In this document: one piece after another, positions 42,140-53,855 of the stretch | Position numbering within the stretch: the first letter of the stretch is position 1 | Layout: each line of letters starts with the position of its first letter | From: Rapana venosa | Taxonomy: Eukaryota; Mollusca; Gastropoda; Neogastropoda; Muricidae | Assembly (NCBI GenBank): GCA_028751875.1 | Contig: CM054158.1 | Span: 6,692,861 to 6,756,860, forward strand | Length of the DNA stretch: 64,000 nucleotides | Reading direction: 5' to 3' | Notes under the pieces: generated by a model | Database searches by the model: none | What the model was told of the DNA's origin: nothing | The model's input: the letters and a program-made list of their open reading frames with translations, nothing else | Position numbers and translations under genes: made by a program

Positions 42140-44155
42140 ATGAACACCCTTGCCCCTCGAACACATTCACACAATGTACACACACACAGACACAATAAAG
42201 CTGTGTTTATGAAAAAAGTTGTTAATCAAAATGCCCCTCCGAAGATTACCAAAGCTTTCAAAGTTAACCAACATAGACACAACCATTTGCTAACATTTCC
42301 AAGACCCAGAAATAACCTATATTAATCGAGCCTCTTGTATTCAGGCAGTGACCTATGGAATAAACTCCAAAAAAAAAGTGAAATGTATTAAAAGCAAAAA
42401 TCAGTATAAAAAACATCTAAAAAGATATTTCATGAATAAAAGTACAGAACACGACTTGTAAACCTAAGAGAGTGATTTAAGTGTCACTGACGTTATTCTT
42501 GTCATTAAAATCAGATATGACCCAAGTTTTCATATTCATATAGAGTACATGTGTAAGCATTGATCTATATATGGGTTGATATGATATCAACCCCAACACG
42601 CACTGAATCTGGTGTGTGTGTGTGTGCGCACACACGCGTTTGTGTGTGTATGTATGTGTACAAGTGTGTGAGTGCGTGTGTGTTGTGTAATTGGTTCGGT
42701 TTTGGTTTTTTACTTTCTTGCTGTTTTGGCCTTTTTACGTTTTTTGTGTTACACAAAAATATGCTGATTTATTTAATTTTGTCGCTGTTAGTTTTCTTTT
42801 TCATTGTATTAGATGAGCTAAATTGTTATTGCTGACGTTAGTACTGCTGGGTGGGTTTACATTGCCTGAATTTATTCTTTGATGGAAGGATTAACGCTGT
42901 TCTGCCTCAAATCAAAAGCACAGGTACATGCGTGTATATGACCAGGGGAAAGGGAGGGAATGGATGTCTTTGTTATACTTCTTTGCTCTGAATCCAATGG
43001 CTGTTGGTTATTCTTGTTTTCCTTATATATGAGTATATTATGTGGTGAAGGGGATATGGGTGAGGATGTGTATGTAAGTGTTTAAATGATACATCAGTTT
43101 CCTCTGTTTATATCCATTTGGTTGTTGTTGTTATTGTTGGTGGTGGGAGGTTCTGGTTTATTTTGCTTTTTGTTTGTGCTGGGTTTAGGGTGGTTTTCTT
43201 GGGGAGGGGGTTATTTTGGACTCTTTCTCATCTTTTGTTAGTTCTATATTGTTCTTCATTTATCTTGGCCGTTATTCTGGTCCTATGTTAGTTATTGTCG
43301 CTGTTGTTGTTGTGTACGTATGTTTGTGTTTGTTTGATTGTTTATTTCCTTGTTGTGGTCGTTCTTGTTGATTCATCTTTTTTTGTTGTTTTATTCTTTT
43401 GTTTGTATGGTTGAAGGTTTGTGTGGGTATGGTGTGTGTTGTGGGGGGGGGGGGGGGGGGGGCAGGGGGGGAGGAAAGCATTGGTGTGGGTTTTTTTTTA
43501 TTTTAATTTAGTTTTGTTCTTTTTTCTGTTGGGAGGGATAGTCAGTGGTCGGAGCACTTGCTTACCAAGCCAAGTTAGAGCGTCGTGAGCGTGGTTACCA
43601 GTTGGATGTGGTGACCGTTTGCGGCCTTGGCTTCAGTACAGTTCCCCCAGTTCACCCAAGCATTATAATGGGTTAATGCCTCTTTCAGGGTCAGGGAAGG
43701 TATAAAGCAGCGAGGGAGTGGAGTTGAGGGGACATCCTCAATATGCTGGTCCTAGAGAAAGTGAGGTCTCTGACGCCTCGCTCCCCGTACGACCTTATAG
43801 GTTATGGGGACTCCTTTACCTTTTACTCCTTGTTTCTTTGTTTTGGTTTGGTTTTTCTTTGTTACTTGTTTGTTTGTATTATGACAGATATTTTTTCAAG
43901 ATATTTGAATTGTATGGTTTAATATTTTTCTGGGTTTTTTGTTTTGTTTTTAATTCCATATATGCATATGTTATTGTCTTTTCTTGTTTGATTTGTATAG
44001 TTTACTATAGATTAGGTTTTTTATTCTATGTCTGCATATACATTATCTTTTTTTCTCACTTTTTTTTTCTTTAGATAGATGGCTTGATGAAAAAAGCAAA
44101 TGCACTGCTTATTCAATGTACCGTCTGAAAATAAAAGTTTGACTTTGACTTTGAC
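42140..44155 (+). mobile_element. LINE C-terminus and long 3' UTR
   Basis: Around 42250-42465 the plus strand reads NHLLTFPRPRNN, a stop, then GSDLWNKLQKKVKCIKSKNQ and YKKHLKRYFMNKS, the typical end of a non-LTR polymerase. A T/G-rich region follows, with a SINE inserted at 43540. The element seems to end CTGAAAATAAAAGTTTGACT with a (TTTGAC)n tail at 44155. Joining the two parts into one element is inference. Confidence 0.5.
43540..43825 (+). repeat. SINE family 2 (5S-like)
   Basis: GGGATAGTCAGTGGTCGGAG head, AAGTTAGAGCGTCGTGAGCG, TGGTTACCAGTTGGATGTGG, CCTTGGCTTCAGTACAGTTC, ending CTCCTTTACCTTTTACTCC. Confidence 0.85.
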
Positions 44156-44289
44156 ACACACATGCTTGCTGGAACACACACCACACCACTAATTCAAACA
44201 ATGCAAGAAAATATTGACTCATCAGAATTCTTTTTGAACAATCATTGACATACACAAAATCAGCAAAGAGGAAGCCAGACGACAAATTA

Positions 44290-44700
44290 TTTTGTAACCT
44301 TTCCAAGTTTGGTAAATTTCTCCAGATTTAAAGACATTTGATCTGCCTCAAATACACCTTTGGAGACAAACGATTCCAAAAATGGTCACATGTGTAAGTG
44401 GTTACCTGGACTTTTTTTCCTCCACTGTTACTCTTTTTAAAATAAGATCTTTAAATTGGGGACATTTCATTATAAAATCAAATTTGTCTTCAGCTACACC
44501 CATGTTCCAATGGCAACAAAGACTTGTGGAATATTGCTGTTATCTTCCAGTTTCAACTGATAGCGCATGATTCCAACACTCCCAACTGCAATAGTGATAA
44601 GGCATGTATGTATATGACAAGGAAAATACATAACTCTTTCTCTTCTGTGATTAAGTTTGAAATTCTTACAGAACATCAATTACAAAATCCATATGCAATA
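44290..44700 (-). mobile_element. LINE C-terminal fragment
   Basis: Minus-strand text near 44500-44410 reads MGVAEDKFDFIMKCPQFKDL, resembling the H-x-C end of a LINE zinc finger. Frames are broken on both sides. Confidence 0.5.
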
Positions 44701-44886
44701 AAAGGACATAAAATAACTGAAACAAGTGACTAAGCATATAGTGAACAACCCAAACTAATGCTTGAAAAGGTGAAAGAAAGAGATGGCCAAATTGTAGTCA
44801 TTTTTGGTTTTAATAGCATGAATATTAAAAGAAGTTTCTTAAAAGAAAATTGGGAGGGAAGGGAAGAGAGGAAGAAAAAAAAATCT

Positions 44887-44957
44887 TCCCAAGCGGGGAA
44901 TCGAACCCCGGCCGTCGCGGTGAGAGCGCGAAATCCTAACCACTAGACCACTTGGGA
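44887..44957 (-). tRNA. trnE-CUC: tRNA-Glu (anticodon CTC)
   Basis: A perfect seven-base acceptor stem (TCCCAAG with CTTGGGA), A box GTGGTCTAGTGGTTAGGA, five-base anticodon stem TCGCG/CGCGA enclosing loop CTCTCAC (anticodon CTC), and T arm CGGGGTTCGATTCCCCG. A run of T follows directly downstream on the minus strand, as expected for RNA polymerase III termination. No SINE body follows, unlike the tRNA-like heads elsewhere in the window. No CCA is encoded, as normal for nuclear tRNA genes. Confidence 0.92.
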
Positions 44958-45583
44958 ACTGTTACGTTTAGTGCCATTATATGTATAAGTAGTAAGTATA
45001 GGCCTAGTGTCACCACTGCGTTTGGGGAGGGGGGGGGGGGGGGGGGGGCTTCAAAAAAACAACAACCAAAATCTCATGAAATCACAATACTAATGTAATA
45101 GTCTATAGGGCCTGTATCTTCATTCGTTAACTTACTGAATAAATAGAACAGATGCTGTCAACGTTTTCGTTTTATAAAAGGGGGGGGGGGGGGGAAGAAA
45201 ACTCATGGAAAAGATACTTCTTTTTTTTTTTTTATTGCCACAAAGCATGCAGCACTCCCCACTCTTAAGTTCGCTCCAAATTTACCACTTTTGTAGTGTG
45301 TGTGTATTCTTGGGGGGGGGGGAGGGGGAGTTCTCGTAAGGCGGCGTCACGCTGTGGCGAAACCAGGTCACGAACTTTGACAGGGGCTCGTCTTAGGTCT
45401 TTGCGCGCAAGATAGCACATGCACAGCAAAATAATATTATGTTTGCCGTCAATACCGATTGTTGTCATTCTACTAGACCTCCAGATCAGTTACAGTTGGG
45501 CCCCTTGACAAAGATACACAACAGATTAGGCCTAGGCCTGATATCGGTTGTTGATGGTCTATCAACACTTCTAGACTACAACT

Positions 45584-46275
45584 ACTACTGCTGCTGCTGA
45601 TGTTACAACTACAACTACTACTACTACTTCTACACTACTACTTCTACTTCTACTGCTGCTGTTGCTGTTGTTACCACTAGTAGCCTACTACTACTACTAG
45701 GCCTACTGCTGCTGCTGCTGTTGTTTCCACCACCACCACCACTACTATAACTACTACTACTACTACTACTGGTTTAGGCGGTCAACTCGTGATCCAGAGG
45801 TCGCGGGTTCGATCCCCGCTCGGCTCGGTGTTGTGTCCTTGGGAAAGACACTTTACTCCTATTTTCCTCACTCCACCCAGGTGTACAAGTGGGTACCAGC
45901 TCTGCTGGGGAAGTATCTGGCGACAGACTAGCGTCCTGTTACAGGGGTGGTGAAAAAACCATCAGTTCGCTTAACCCTACAGAAACCGGGATAAGCTCCG
46001 GCTCTATGGGCCTTCTGGCCCGAAAGAACATAACTACTACTACTACTACTACTACGACTTCTACTACTGCCACTACCATTACTTGTACTATTGCTGCTGC
46101 TGTTACTACTACTTCTACTACTACTACTGCTGTTGCTGCTTCTGCTCTTTCTACTACTGCTGCTGCTAGGCCTACATCAACTACTGCTTCTACTACTACT
46201 ACTACTACCGCTCCTACTTTTGCTGCTGATGCTGCGGCTACCACCGATACTACTACTACTACTGCTACCTTATAG
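45584..46275 (+). repeat. Triplet-repeat block (ACT, CTG, CAC)
   Basis: Mixed (ACT)n, (CTG)n and (CAC)n runs on both sides of the SINE at 45771-46045. Long frames are poly-Thr, poly-Leu and poly-Ala translations of the repeat. Confidence 0.9.
45771..46045 (+). repeat. SINE family 3
   Basis: GTTTAGGCGGTCAACTCGTG head (first ~17 bases lost), B box GGTTCGATCCC, GTGTCCTTGGGAAAGACACT, AACCGGGATAAGCTCCGGCT, GAAAGAACATA and an (ACT)n tail. The complete copy is at 52209. Confidence 0.88.
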
Positions 46276-46589
46276 TACTAGGCTATAAAATTATATCTTC
46301 ATCATCTACTTTCCATCACTAAGTTGTGAAATAAACATGACTAATTTGATTGGTCTACTGCAACATTACGTGATCTAGAACCATCAAATGGACGGTTAAT
46401 GATGACTGACTACACATTGTTTTTATCATAATCCCCCCCACCCCCAGTTTATTCTTATGACCCATCATCATCATAATCAGTTAGCATAGAACATAATAGT
46501 CATCCTCATCATCATAGTGACGTCTGGCGTCAACCCAAAGTCAATCTGGAAGTAGAGTAGGCCTACTCTACACAAAGCTTTTCCCCCAT
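46276..46589. other. Spacer, no feature recognised
   Basis: AT-rich with TCATCA runs; no frame or repeat family. Confidence 0.4.
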
Positions 46590-46830
46590 GCTAAAGGTTT
46601 TAAGCAGCATTGAACCTGGCTACCTCGTGGATGGGTGACCGTTTGCACGCCTTGGCTTCAGTACAGTTCACCCAGCTGTAAATGGGTACTAAAGGACATT
46701 GAAGGTAAAGCAGAGAGGGAGAGTAGATGGGCGCTGCTCTCAATATATATACTGGCCCCTAGAGAAGATGAGGTCTCTGATACCTCGCTCCCTGACAACC
46801 TCAACGGTTATGGGAACATCTTTTTCCTTT
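46590..46830 (+). repeat. SINE family 2, diverged
   Basis: TTTAAGCAGCATTGAACCTGG, TGGATGGGTGACCGTTTGCA, CCTTGGCTTCAGTACAGTTC; ends ACATCTTTTTCCTTT. Confidence 0.8.
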
Positions 46831-46979
46831 GGCATAAAGCCTATATTCCTATCAGAAAGAATACAAAACAAATAGCCTACAGAGAGCGTGACAGAACCCG
46901 TGGACAGTTCAAACCTTCACCAGTCTGAGTCCTGGGAGGATGAAGTGACTGGCAAACTGAAAAACTAGGTAAAACTATG

Positions 46980-48070
46980 AAACCAAGGGGAAGGGGGGGG
47001 GGGGGGGGGGGGTTTCGTCTGTTTCTTTTGTTTGTTTTATCTGTCGGTGGTAATTAGATCATACAATAAAACAGAACTTAAAAAGAAAAAAACCACACAC
47101 ACAAAGGCAAAGAAACAAACAAGTGTACACAGGGGGAATAGGATAGGCTGAACAGAATAAATCTGGCAGTGACAGGAAAGAAGTTCATTCTTTATGAAAA
47201 TCAATCACTATATAGTCGGTCTGCCTGCTCAAAATTAAAGTTGTTGTTATGGCGTTGTCGTCATTGTTGAGCAAAAAGGGCCAGGTTCTCGTTGCTGCTT
47301 CCTCTGCTACTGCTGCTGCTGCTGATGATGATCATAATAATGGTGATGATGTTGATGTCAGGGAAAATAGCTCAAATGTTCGTACAAATTAGATTCCATA
47401 TCACAAGTTTCGCCTCGCGACAACTCTGTATTTGCATCGAGGCCTTTCGACATTGTAGCCAGTAGTGTACGGTCCACGTGCCTTGTGCGGTAAACATCAA
47501 AGCCAGCTTTCCCGCCCTGATAAACACTAGGGCCACGCGCACACGCCGACAGCTGGGCCTCATCACCTGCGCGTGCTGCCGGCGACCCATTGATTCATTC
47601 AACATGCAAGGTCACAGGGTCAGCCGGCACGCGCATCCATTCTGAAACACGAGACATGGGACGAAACATAGAGCTATGTCAATGAGAGAGAGAGCCGGGG
47701 GGGGGGGGAGGGAGAGGGGGAGGGATAGTGGTTGAAGTGAACAGCTGTGGTAGTTCAGCGAGTTCGTGGCCGTTATAAGGCTTTGTGCAGTGCGGTTATC
47801 TGATAACAGAGATCTGTCCGTCCGTGGTCATCTCCTCTCTAATAATCATAATAATAATGATAGTAATAATAATGGTTATAGCATGTGTACGATAGCATGT
47901 GGTGGGGGTTAGGTTTTGGGGGTTTTTTTATTGTCAGGCGGAGTTGTCTGTACCTATACATATAATGGCTAGGTGGGAATATTCGTGGTGTCTATCTTTT
48001 TTTCAGTTTAGAAACAGTAATGTAAACATAGCCAACAGCAGCAGCAGCAACAACAATGCTGAACTACTAC
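46980..48070. other. Spacer with poly-G tract and a GC-rich patch
   Basis: About 25 G at 46987-47012, a poly-G at 47699, and a GC-rich stretch at 47400-47640 (CGCACACGCCGACAGC) without a convincing frame. The 77-codon minus-strand frame there shows no domain. Confidence 0.4.
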
Positions 48071-48074
48071 TTCC

Positions 48075-48375
48075 ACTAAAAGGTAAAGGAGTCCCATAAC
48101 CTATGCCGTCGTAGGGAAGCGGGGCATCAGAGACCTCACTTCTCTAGTGGCCAGCATATTGAGGGCGGCGCCCATCTCCTCTCCCTCGCTGCTTTACCTT
48201 CCCTGACCCTAAAGAAGCAGGTATCCATTGACAGCTGGGTGAACTGGGGGACTGTACTGAAGCCAAGGCGCGCAAACGGTCACCCATCCACTTGGTAACC
48301 ACGCTCGATGCTGCTTAACCCTAGCTTGGGGAAAGCGAGTGCTCTGACCACTGAGCTATCCCGTCCCTATTTCGA
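48075..48375 (-). repeat. SINE family 2, complete, minus strand
   Basis: Plus strand runs AAAGGTAAAGGAGTCCCATA to GACCACTGAGCTATCCCGTC. The minus-strand head reads GGGATAGCTCAGTGGTCAGA, then the 5S-like AGCATCGAGCGTGGTTACCA. Confidence 0.9.
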
Positions 48376-48782
48376 ATACTCCTACCTTTTTTCCACTTAC
48401 AGACAGTATTCTTCTATGAGCTGTAGCAAATAATGGAGGGATTAGCGTAACTGGTAAACAAAGGGGGCTGTGGTATTTTTTTGTTTGTTGTTGTTTTGGG
48501 GGAGATGGGGAGGTTTATTTGGGTTGTTTTGTTTGTTTGTTTGCTTTGGGGTTGTTGTTTTCCTTTGTTTAGTTGTTTTCGGGGGCAGGGGGGGATTAAC
48601 AAGTACACGCCCCGCCCTTCCTTTAAAAAAATTTTTTTTTTTAGTTTATTTTCATTTTCATGCTTTTTCTTTGTACGTTTGATTGATCTCTTCAACCACA
48701 CGCGCATGCAACACATAAGAAAGAGAGAATGAAAAAAAAAGGGGGAAGGAGAGAGAGAGAGGGGGGGGGGGGGGGGGGGGGA

Positions 48783-48814
<32 letters not shown>

Positions 48815-49139
48815 GGGAAGATTTAAGGGAGATAACGTCCCGACATACGTTTTGTGACGACAAAGCACTAGTGGTTTCCCCTGGATTAGTCCGACGGACT
48901 TTGGACAGATTGTTGTAACTTCTTATAGCTGGTAGATATTTTGCATCGTTTTCTTCGAGTAATAGGTCTTCATTTGGAAAGGTGAAGAAAAAGTGGGAGA
49001 GACAACCAACGAACAAAGAAAATAATTTTCATTGAGGTGAAAGAATGAGCATGAACAGAAGTTGTTGTTTTTTTCATCCAGACCACAAAATAAAAATTTA
49101 AACAAATAAATCAAGTAACAGCATAGAATTCTCTTTTCT
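48376..49139. other. Spacer with G- and GA-rich tracts
   Basis: Poly-G at about 48762-48781 and 48804-48818 separated by (GA)n. The word TTTAAGGGAGATAAC is at 48827. Confidence 0.5.
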
Positions 49140-49245
49140 TTTCGGCTATAACTCCGAGGTTCACCAATGGTCAGATTTTTGTGTATGCAACCGTTGTTAC
49201 CCACTATTAACGTAGCTGCATTCCAATATCGGAGACATCAAAGAA
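49140..49245 (-). repeat. SINE family 1 long-tail module fragment
   Basis: CTATAACTCCGAGGTTCACC, GTATGCAACCGTTGTTACCC and ATTCCAATATCGGAGAC. Confidence 0.65.
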
Positions 49246-49257
49246 TATAAGTGTAAT

Positions 49258-49410
49258 CAGGGAAACAAATACAGTTGCAGACATGGAGAAAAAAAAAAAA
49301 AAAGGGTGGCGCAGGGCTTGTGGCGACGCGCTCTCCCGCTCTCTCTGGGGAGAGCAACCCGAATTTCACGGAGAGAAATCTGCCGTGACTTAAAGTGGTA
49401 TGAAATGAAA
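49258..49410 (+). repeat. SINE family 4, 3' half
   Basis: CAGGGAAACAAATACAGTTGC to GACTTAAAGTGGTATGAAAT. Confidence 0.75.
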
Positions 49411-49412
49411 TC

Positions 49413-49490
49413 TGAGCGCTTTGATTTGTTGCTTTACAAGATTCAGCGCTATATAAATGCCATACATTATTATTATTATTATTAATCAGT
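49413..49490 (+). repeat. L2-like LINE 3' tail
   Basis: GAGCGCTTTGATTTGTTGCT, TTCAGCGCTATATAAATGCC, (ATT)n. Confidence 0.8.
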
Positions 49491-49592
49491 AGTTTGGTTG
49501 GTTTTTTAAAGGAGAAGGGGGGGGGGGGGGGGTACACTCGTCATTCTATTAATCATAGATCTTCAAAGAAAGATAGAATTGAACTTATAATG

Positions 49593-49593
<1 letters not shown>

Positions 49594-49633
<40 letters not shown>
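49594..49633 (+). repeat. (AC)n microsatellite
   Basis: Pure AC run of about 40 bp. Confidence 0.95.
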
Positions 49634-49634
<1 letters not shown>

Positions 49635-49937
49635 TTTCAGTGATATAATTTCCGTCTCTTCCCACTGGACAAGACTGTTCAGCTGAAGCGAAGCGAAGAT
49701 CCTACAGCAGATGTTAGTTAATCTGGCGTGAGTAGAATCTGTCAAGTGTTTCTGTGACACATAGCATCTTGGGCAGCCGAGCAGATGTCGCACAAAGTAG
49801 ATAATGTGCAGACTGGCAAAGACAGAATCCTTAGTCTTCTTCTTCTAGTTCATCAATCCACTTCACCATTGCATTTTTTTTTTTAATGCAACCTGTTTCA
49901 ACCATTTGGATCGCCTCATTTTGACTTTGAGGATGAT

Positions 49938-50090
49938 TTGGGGGGGGGGGGGGGGGGGGGGGGGTCGGGTCTTCTCCGGCTAGAGCTCCGAGGTTCACTA
50001 AAGGTGAGATTTTGCATATACAACCGTTTGTTTTTTTCCTTTCCCACCACAATTAAGGTAGCCATATTCCAACTTCGGAGATACAGTTGG
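49938..50090 (-). repeat. Poly-G tract and SINE family 1 long-tail fragment
   Basis: About 25 G followed by GGCTAGAGCTCCGAGGTTCA and CATATTCCAACTTCGGAGAT. Confidence 0.65.
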
Positions 50091-50094
50091 GAAT

Positions 50095-50350
50095 TGAGCC
50101 TACCAATTTTGCCACGATAGTCGGGAGGCCTGCACCTCTGCTCTTTTTTGCAATTTTCAACAGTCGTGGGTTCTTTTGACGTGCACGAGTACGTAAGCAC
50201 GCGAATCTGACTGGTTTAGAGTCTTCTCCGAAAGAATTGATATTCAGCTCGATTTTCCCGTCAAACTAGGAAGAAAGGGCAAGGCAAAGAATCGAACCCA
50301 GAACCTCATGGTTTACTTGTTAGAAGGTGAATGTCTAAACTGTCCTGCCA
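50095..50350 (-). repeat. tRNA-derived SINE, family 6
   Basis: The minus-strand head (GGCAGGACAGTTTAGACATTC, B box GGTTCGATTC at 50290) leads into a body with GGAGAAGACTCTAAACCAGT and GAACCCACGACTG. The body has a MetaSINE-like layout but differs from families 1 and 4. Confidence 0.6.
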
Positions 50351-50401
50351 CCTTCTTCTTGGATGATGTTTAAATGCAACATGGGGGGGGGGGGGGGGGG
50401 G

Positions 50402-50790
50402 GGGATATACCTTAGTGGTCAGAGCGCTGATGTCGGCCCAGATCCCAGCCATCACCCAAGCACCCGTTCGAGGGGATTTTTCCCCTGGAAATAACATCAG
50501 CACCAACTCCACTCCCCCGAAAGTCCTTCAGATGAGACTATATAAACCGAGATCCCGTGTGCGAACGCACGCAGTGCATTTCGCTCACACGTTAAAACCT
50601 TTCGCATTTCGGAAAAGTAGGCCATTTCGTGCCGGTAGGTTGACAAAAAAAAATTTTTTAAACAACATGCACACTGGTGTTGTGTTTAGACACCATCTCT
50701 GAAGTGGGAATGCAGCTACCTTCATAGGTGAGCAAAAAACAGTCACAAAAGCAAAATCTTACCATTGGTGAACCTGGGGGCTCTAGCCCA
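50402..50790 (+). repeat. SINE family 1, long-tail variant, plus strand
   Basis: ACCTTAGTGGTCAGAGCGCT head, CCGTTCGAGG B-box remnant, core AGTCCTTCAGATGAGACTAT at 50520, GAAAAGTAGGCCATTTCGTG, then the long tail from GTTGTGTTTAGACACCATCT to GGGCTCTAGCCCAGG. Confidence 0.82.
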
Positions 50791-51739
50791 GGAAAGAAAA
50801 CAAACAAACATGCAACATCAGTGTGTTTTTCTTTGTGATGCTCAAGTGTGTGTGCTCACAGACACTGGGAAGAACTTTTAGGAGAGTAGTATCAGTACCA
50901 GAGCGAAAATGCTGTCCAAGACACCTCAGTGAAGATTCAGCCCAGAATTAGTTTCCCCTCACCGACGAGTACACAACTAGGCCATGCCGCTCTCTAGGAG
51001 AAATGTAGGGGAAATAATACTTCAGTACTGTACAAAGCTTGAATAGTTTCCCTTATACCACGAACTTTCGTAAAAGACTGTTATCAATGAGCTGAAGACT
51101 ATGAATGACACTTTAAGCATTTTATTCACACAGATAACTTCGCTGAGAGTTTAATACAATCAAACCAAACTTCCATTTTCGTCGAACACTCAGACGGCAA
51201 CTATTGTTGTCTGTCATATGAGCGAAAGTGTTGCTGTTAAGCACCTGACAAGTCAGGCCCCGTGCATCCGACTTGGGCGTGGGAGAGAACTGTTATCTTT
51301 GAAGTCTTTCTGGAAAGAAAAAAAAAAGGCAGGAGACTGGACCAAGAAAGCAGAAAATAGATCAGAAGGAGGTGACAGGAAGAAAAAGAACAAGGAGAGG
51401 GATAGAAAAGAGGGAATTCCTAGCACACCATTTCCGAAAGGTGGGGGTGCAGCTTATAGGCCTACCGACAGGCCCACGGCATCCACACGGGGAAGCTTCC
51501 TATACTAATGCCCAGCTCATCTGTGTCCATTTTTCTCATGATCATTGCTGAACAGATGTTGAAACAATTATACAAGTTAGAACAACAAAAATTGGCCTCC
51601 TTCATTTGCTCCCAGAAGTTAAAAAGTTGAGTGGATTAGACCTACTTCCTTCATGCTACCGTGACAAAGAAGTTGTGACAAACGGTGTATTATGTGACAA
51701 GCCCCTTCGTCCTGAAACAGAAATTTCTAAACCAAATAA
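50791..51739. other. Spacer, no feature recognised
   Basis: Unique-looking sequence; the 96-codon frame 51218-51508 is Lys/Arg-rich without a domain or splice support. Confidence 0.4.
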
Positions 51740-51803
<64 letters not shown>

Positions 51804-51805
51804 GG
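51740..51805 (+). repeat. (AAT)n microsatellite
   Basis: About 22 ATA units immediately left of a family 2 SINE. Confidence 0.95.
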
Positions 51806-51806
51806 C

Positions 51807-52095
51807 GACGGGATAGCTCAGTGGTCAGAGCACTCGCTTTCTCCCAGCCAAGTTAAGCAGCGTCGAGCGTGGTTACCAGTTGGATGGGTGACCGTTTGCT
51901 CGCCTTGGCTTCAGTACAGTTCCCCCAGTTCACCCAGCTGTAAATGGGTACCTGCCCTCTTTAGGGTCAGGGAAGGTAAAGCAGTGAGGGAGAGGAGATG
52001 GGCACCGCCCCCAATATGCTGGCCCTAGAGAAGTGAGGTCTCTGACGCCTCGCTCCCCTACGACCTTATAGGTTGTGGGACTCCTTTACCTTTAA
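51807..52095 (+). repeat. SINE family 2, complete, best copy
   Basis: GCGACGGGATAGCTCAGTGG head, then AAGTTAAGCAGCGTCGAGCG, TGGTTACCAGTTGGATGGGT, GACC. This second part matches the 3' half of 5S rRNA (AAGCAGCGTCGGGCCTGGTT..TTGGATGGGAGACC). Body to CTCCTTTACCTTTAATAATA. Confidence 0.92.
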
Positions 52096-52208
52096 TAATA
52101 ATAATAATCAGAAAGAAGAAGAAGAAGAAGAATGATGATGATGATATTTTACTAGTGACACTCGCTGAATCTTTCCATTAGCAAATAGCCTGCATCATAG
52201 TAGTAAGT

Positions 52209-52490
52209 ATGTTCTTTCGAGCCAGAAGGCCCATAGAGCCGGAGCTTATCCCGGTTTCTGTAGCGTTAAGCGAACTGATGGTTTTTCACCACCCCTGTGA
52301 CAGGATGCTAGTCTGTCGCCAGATACTTCCCCAGCAGAGCTGGTACCCACTTGTACACCTGGGTGGAGTGAGGAAAATAGGAGTAAAGTGTCTTTCCCAA
52401 GGACACAACACCGAGCCGAGCGGGGATCGAACCCGCGACCTTCTGGATCACGAGTTGACCGCCTAAACCACTCGACCACGGTGCCTCCGC
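52209..52490 (-). repeat. SINE family 3, complete
   Basis: Minus strand: GGCACCGTGGTCGAGTGGTT head, GGTTCGATCCCCGC, TTGTGTCCTTGGGAAAGACA, body, tail with TACTTACTACTATG. Nearly identical to 45771-46045. Confidence 0.92.
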
Positions 52491-52880
52491 AGCCTGCATC
52501 ATGATCATGACTAAACCCTAAATTCAGAGTTCAGTTGCTTTTTTGTGTGTTTATCAAGGCATTCTGGAAGCAGACATCACGAAAAGGCTTTTTTCATTAA
52601 AAAGAAAACATGTTCAGTTGGGCTAATCAAATTCCAGCAATATTCTACATTAATTTAGTGTTTAGGCTTTTTCACTCTGAAGTCAATGGTCATAGACTCA
52701 CTTCCCTGAGCTAACTTCCCTTCAGTGATTGCAAGTCTACCATGGTAAAACCCGTTCACGTCATTGTCCCTTAACCCAACAGACTTTGAAAAAAGCAGTT
52801 TGTTATGGATTTTATCTGAGCTAATGTAAGTAAGTCTTCAATTTTAACATCTTTCCACTTTAAGTGATACCAGACGGCCC
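52491..52880. other. Spacer, no feature recognised
   Basis: No frame, repeat or splice signal supported. Confidence 0.4.
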
Positions 52881-52881
52881 T

Positions 52882-53010
<129 letters not shown>

Positions 53011-53089
53011 ACTCTGTGTGGTGCGTGCATGCGCGTGTATGTGTAATAAAGAGTAATAACAAGGGAAATACACTAACAGTATTTTTAAC

Positions 53090-53470
53090 ATAAACAGGTC
53101 AAGAACAACATTTTTCAAAAAAATGAAATTCGAAGAGAACTACAACTCCTATAGGACTTAACAATAAACAATGTCAAACATTAGCTTTACATTGTTCAAA
53201 ACTTCGTCAATGGTATTCTCAGAAAAGGCAGGGAGATAAGGTTTTAAAATCTCACATTCAAGAATGATATGGGTATTTGAAATATATTAACCAAATAAGC
53301 ATTTAACGTCCTTGCTGAATTTTGTTGTGAATGCATTTAATCTTATCCTGAAAAATAATGCCTTGAGTTGTCTTTCTTGGACAGCATTTGTATGAATCTC
53401 TAAGTGATCAATGTATTCAATTACGCTCTTCCCACTCGGAGTTGAATGTGAAAGCCGCTTGATTTGCCGA
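53090..53470 (-). mobile_element. LINE C-terminal fragment
   Basis: Minus strand reads IEYIDHLEIHTNAVQERQLK, FFRIRLNAFTTKFSKDVKCL, then HIILECEILKPYLPAF, the end of a non-LTR polymerase and its zinc finger. Confidence 0.6.
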
Positions 53471-53496
53471 TGCTCTTCTATGAATTTGTTTATGAG

Positions 53497-53499
<3 letters not shown>

Positions 53500-53553
<54 letters not shown>
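53500..53553 (+). repeat. (TG)n microsatellite
   Basis: Pure TG run of about 50 bp. Confidence 0.95.
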
Positions 53554-53554
<1 letters not shown>

Positions 53555-53855
53555 GGGGAGGTAGGCCAAGTTTTTATTTCATTTTCATTGTCGGCCTGAT
53601 TACAGTGCTTACGTTCCTTTTCTCTCATGAACAATGCCCTCCTTGAACCAGACAAAGGAAAGGTTGCACAGACTGCACTTGATTTCTCTGCAGCTTTTGA
53701 TCTACCTGATCATTAATTTCTTCTTCTAATCCCTCAACTCCCTATGAGAATCCAAGGCACTGTTTGAAAGTAATTTGAATCAAATGTCTCTAATCGAATC
53801 CAAACTATAGCAATTTGAAATTAACTGTTCTCTATCAACCTAAATCCTCTTTCCA

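Noticed and set aside
45771..45840. Stand-alone tRNA gene
   Set aside because: The tRNA-like start lacks a proper acceptor stem and continues into a SINE body repeated at 52209. The same applies to heads at 40990, 51807 and 55885.
45889..46288. Poly-Thr, poly-Leu and poly-Ala frames
   Set aside because: Triplet repeat translations surrounding a SINE.
47372..47605. GC-rich minus-strand frame as a gene
   Set aside because: GC content lowers stop frequency; nothing in the translation looks like a domain.
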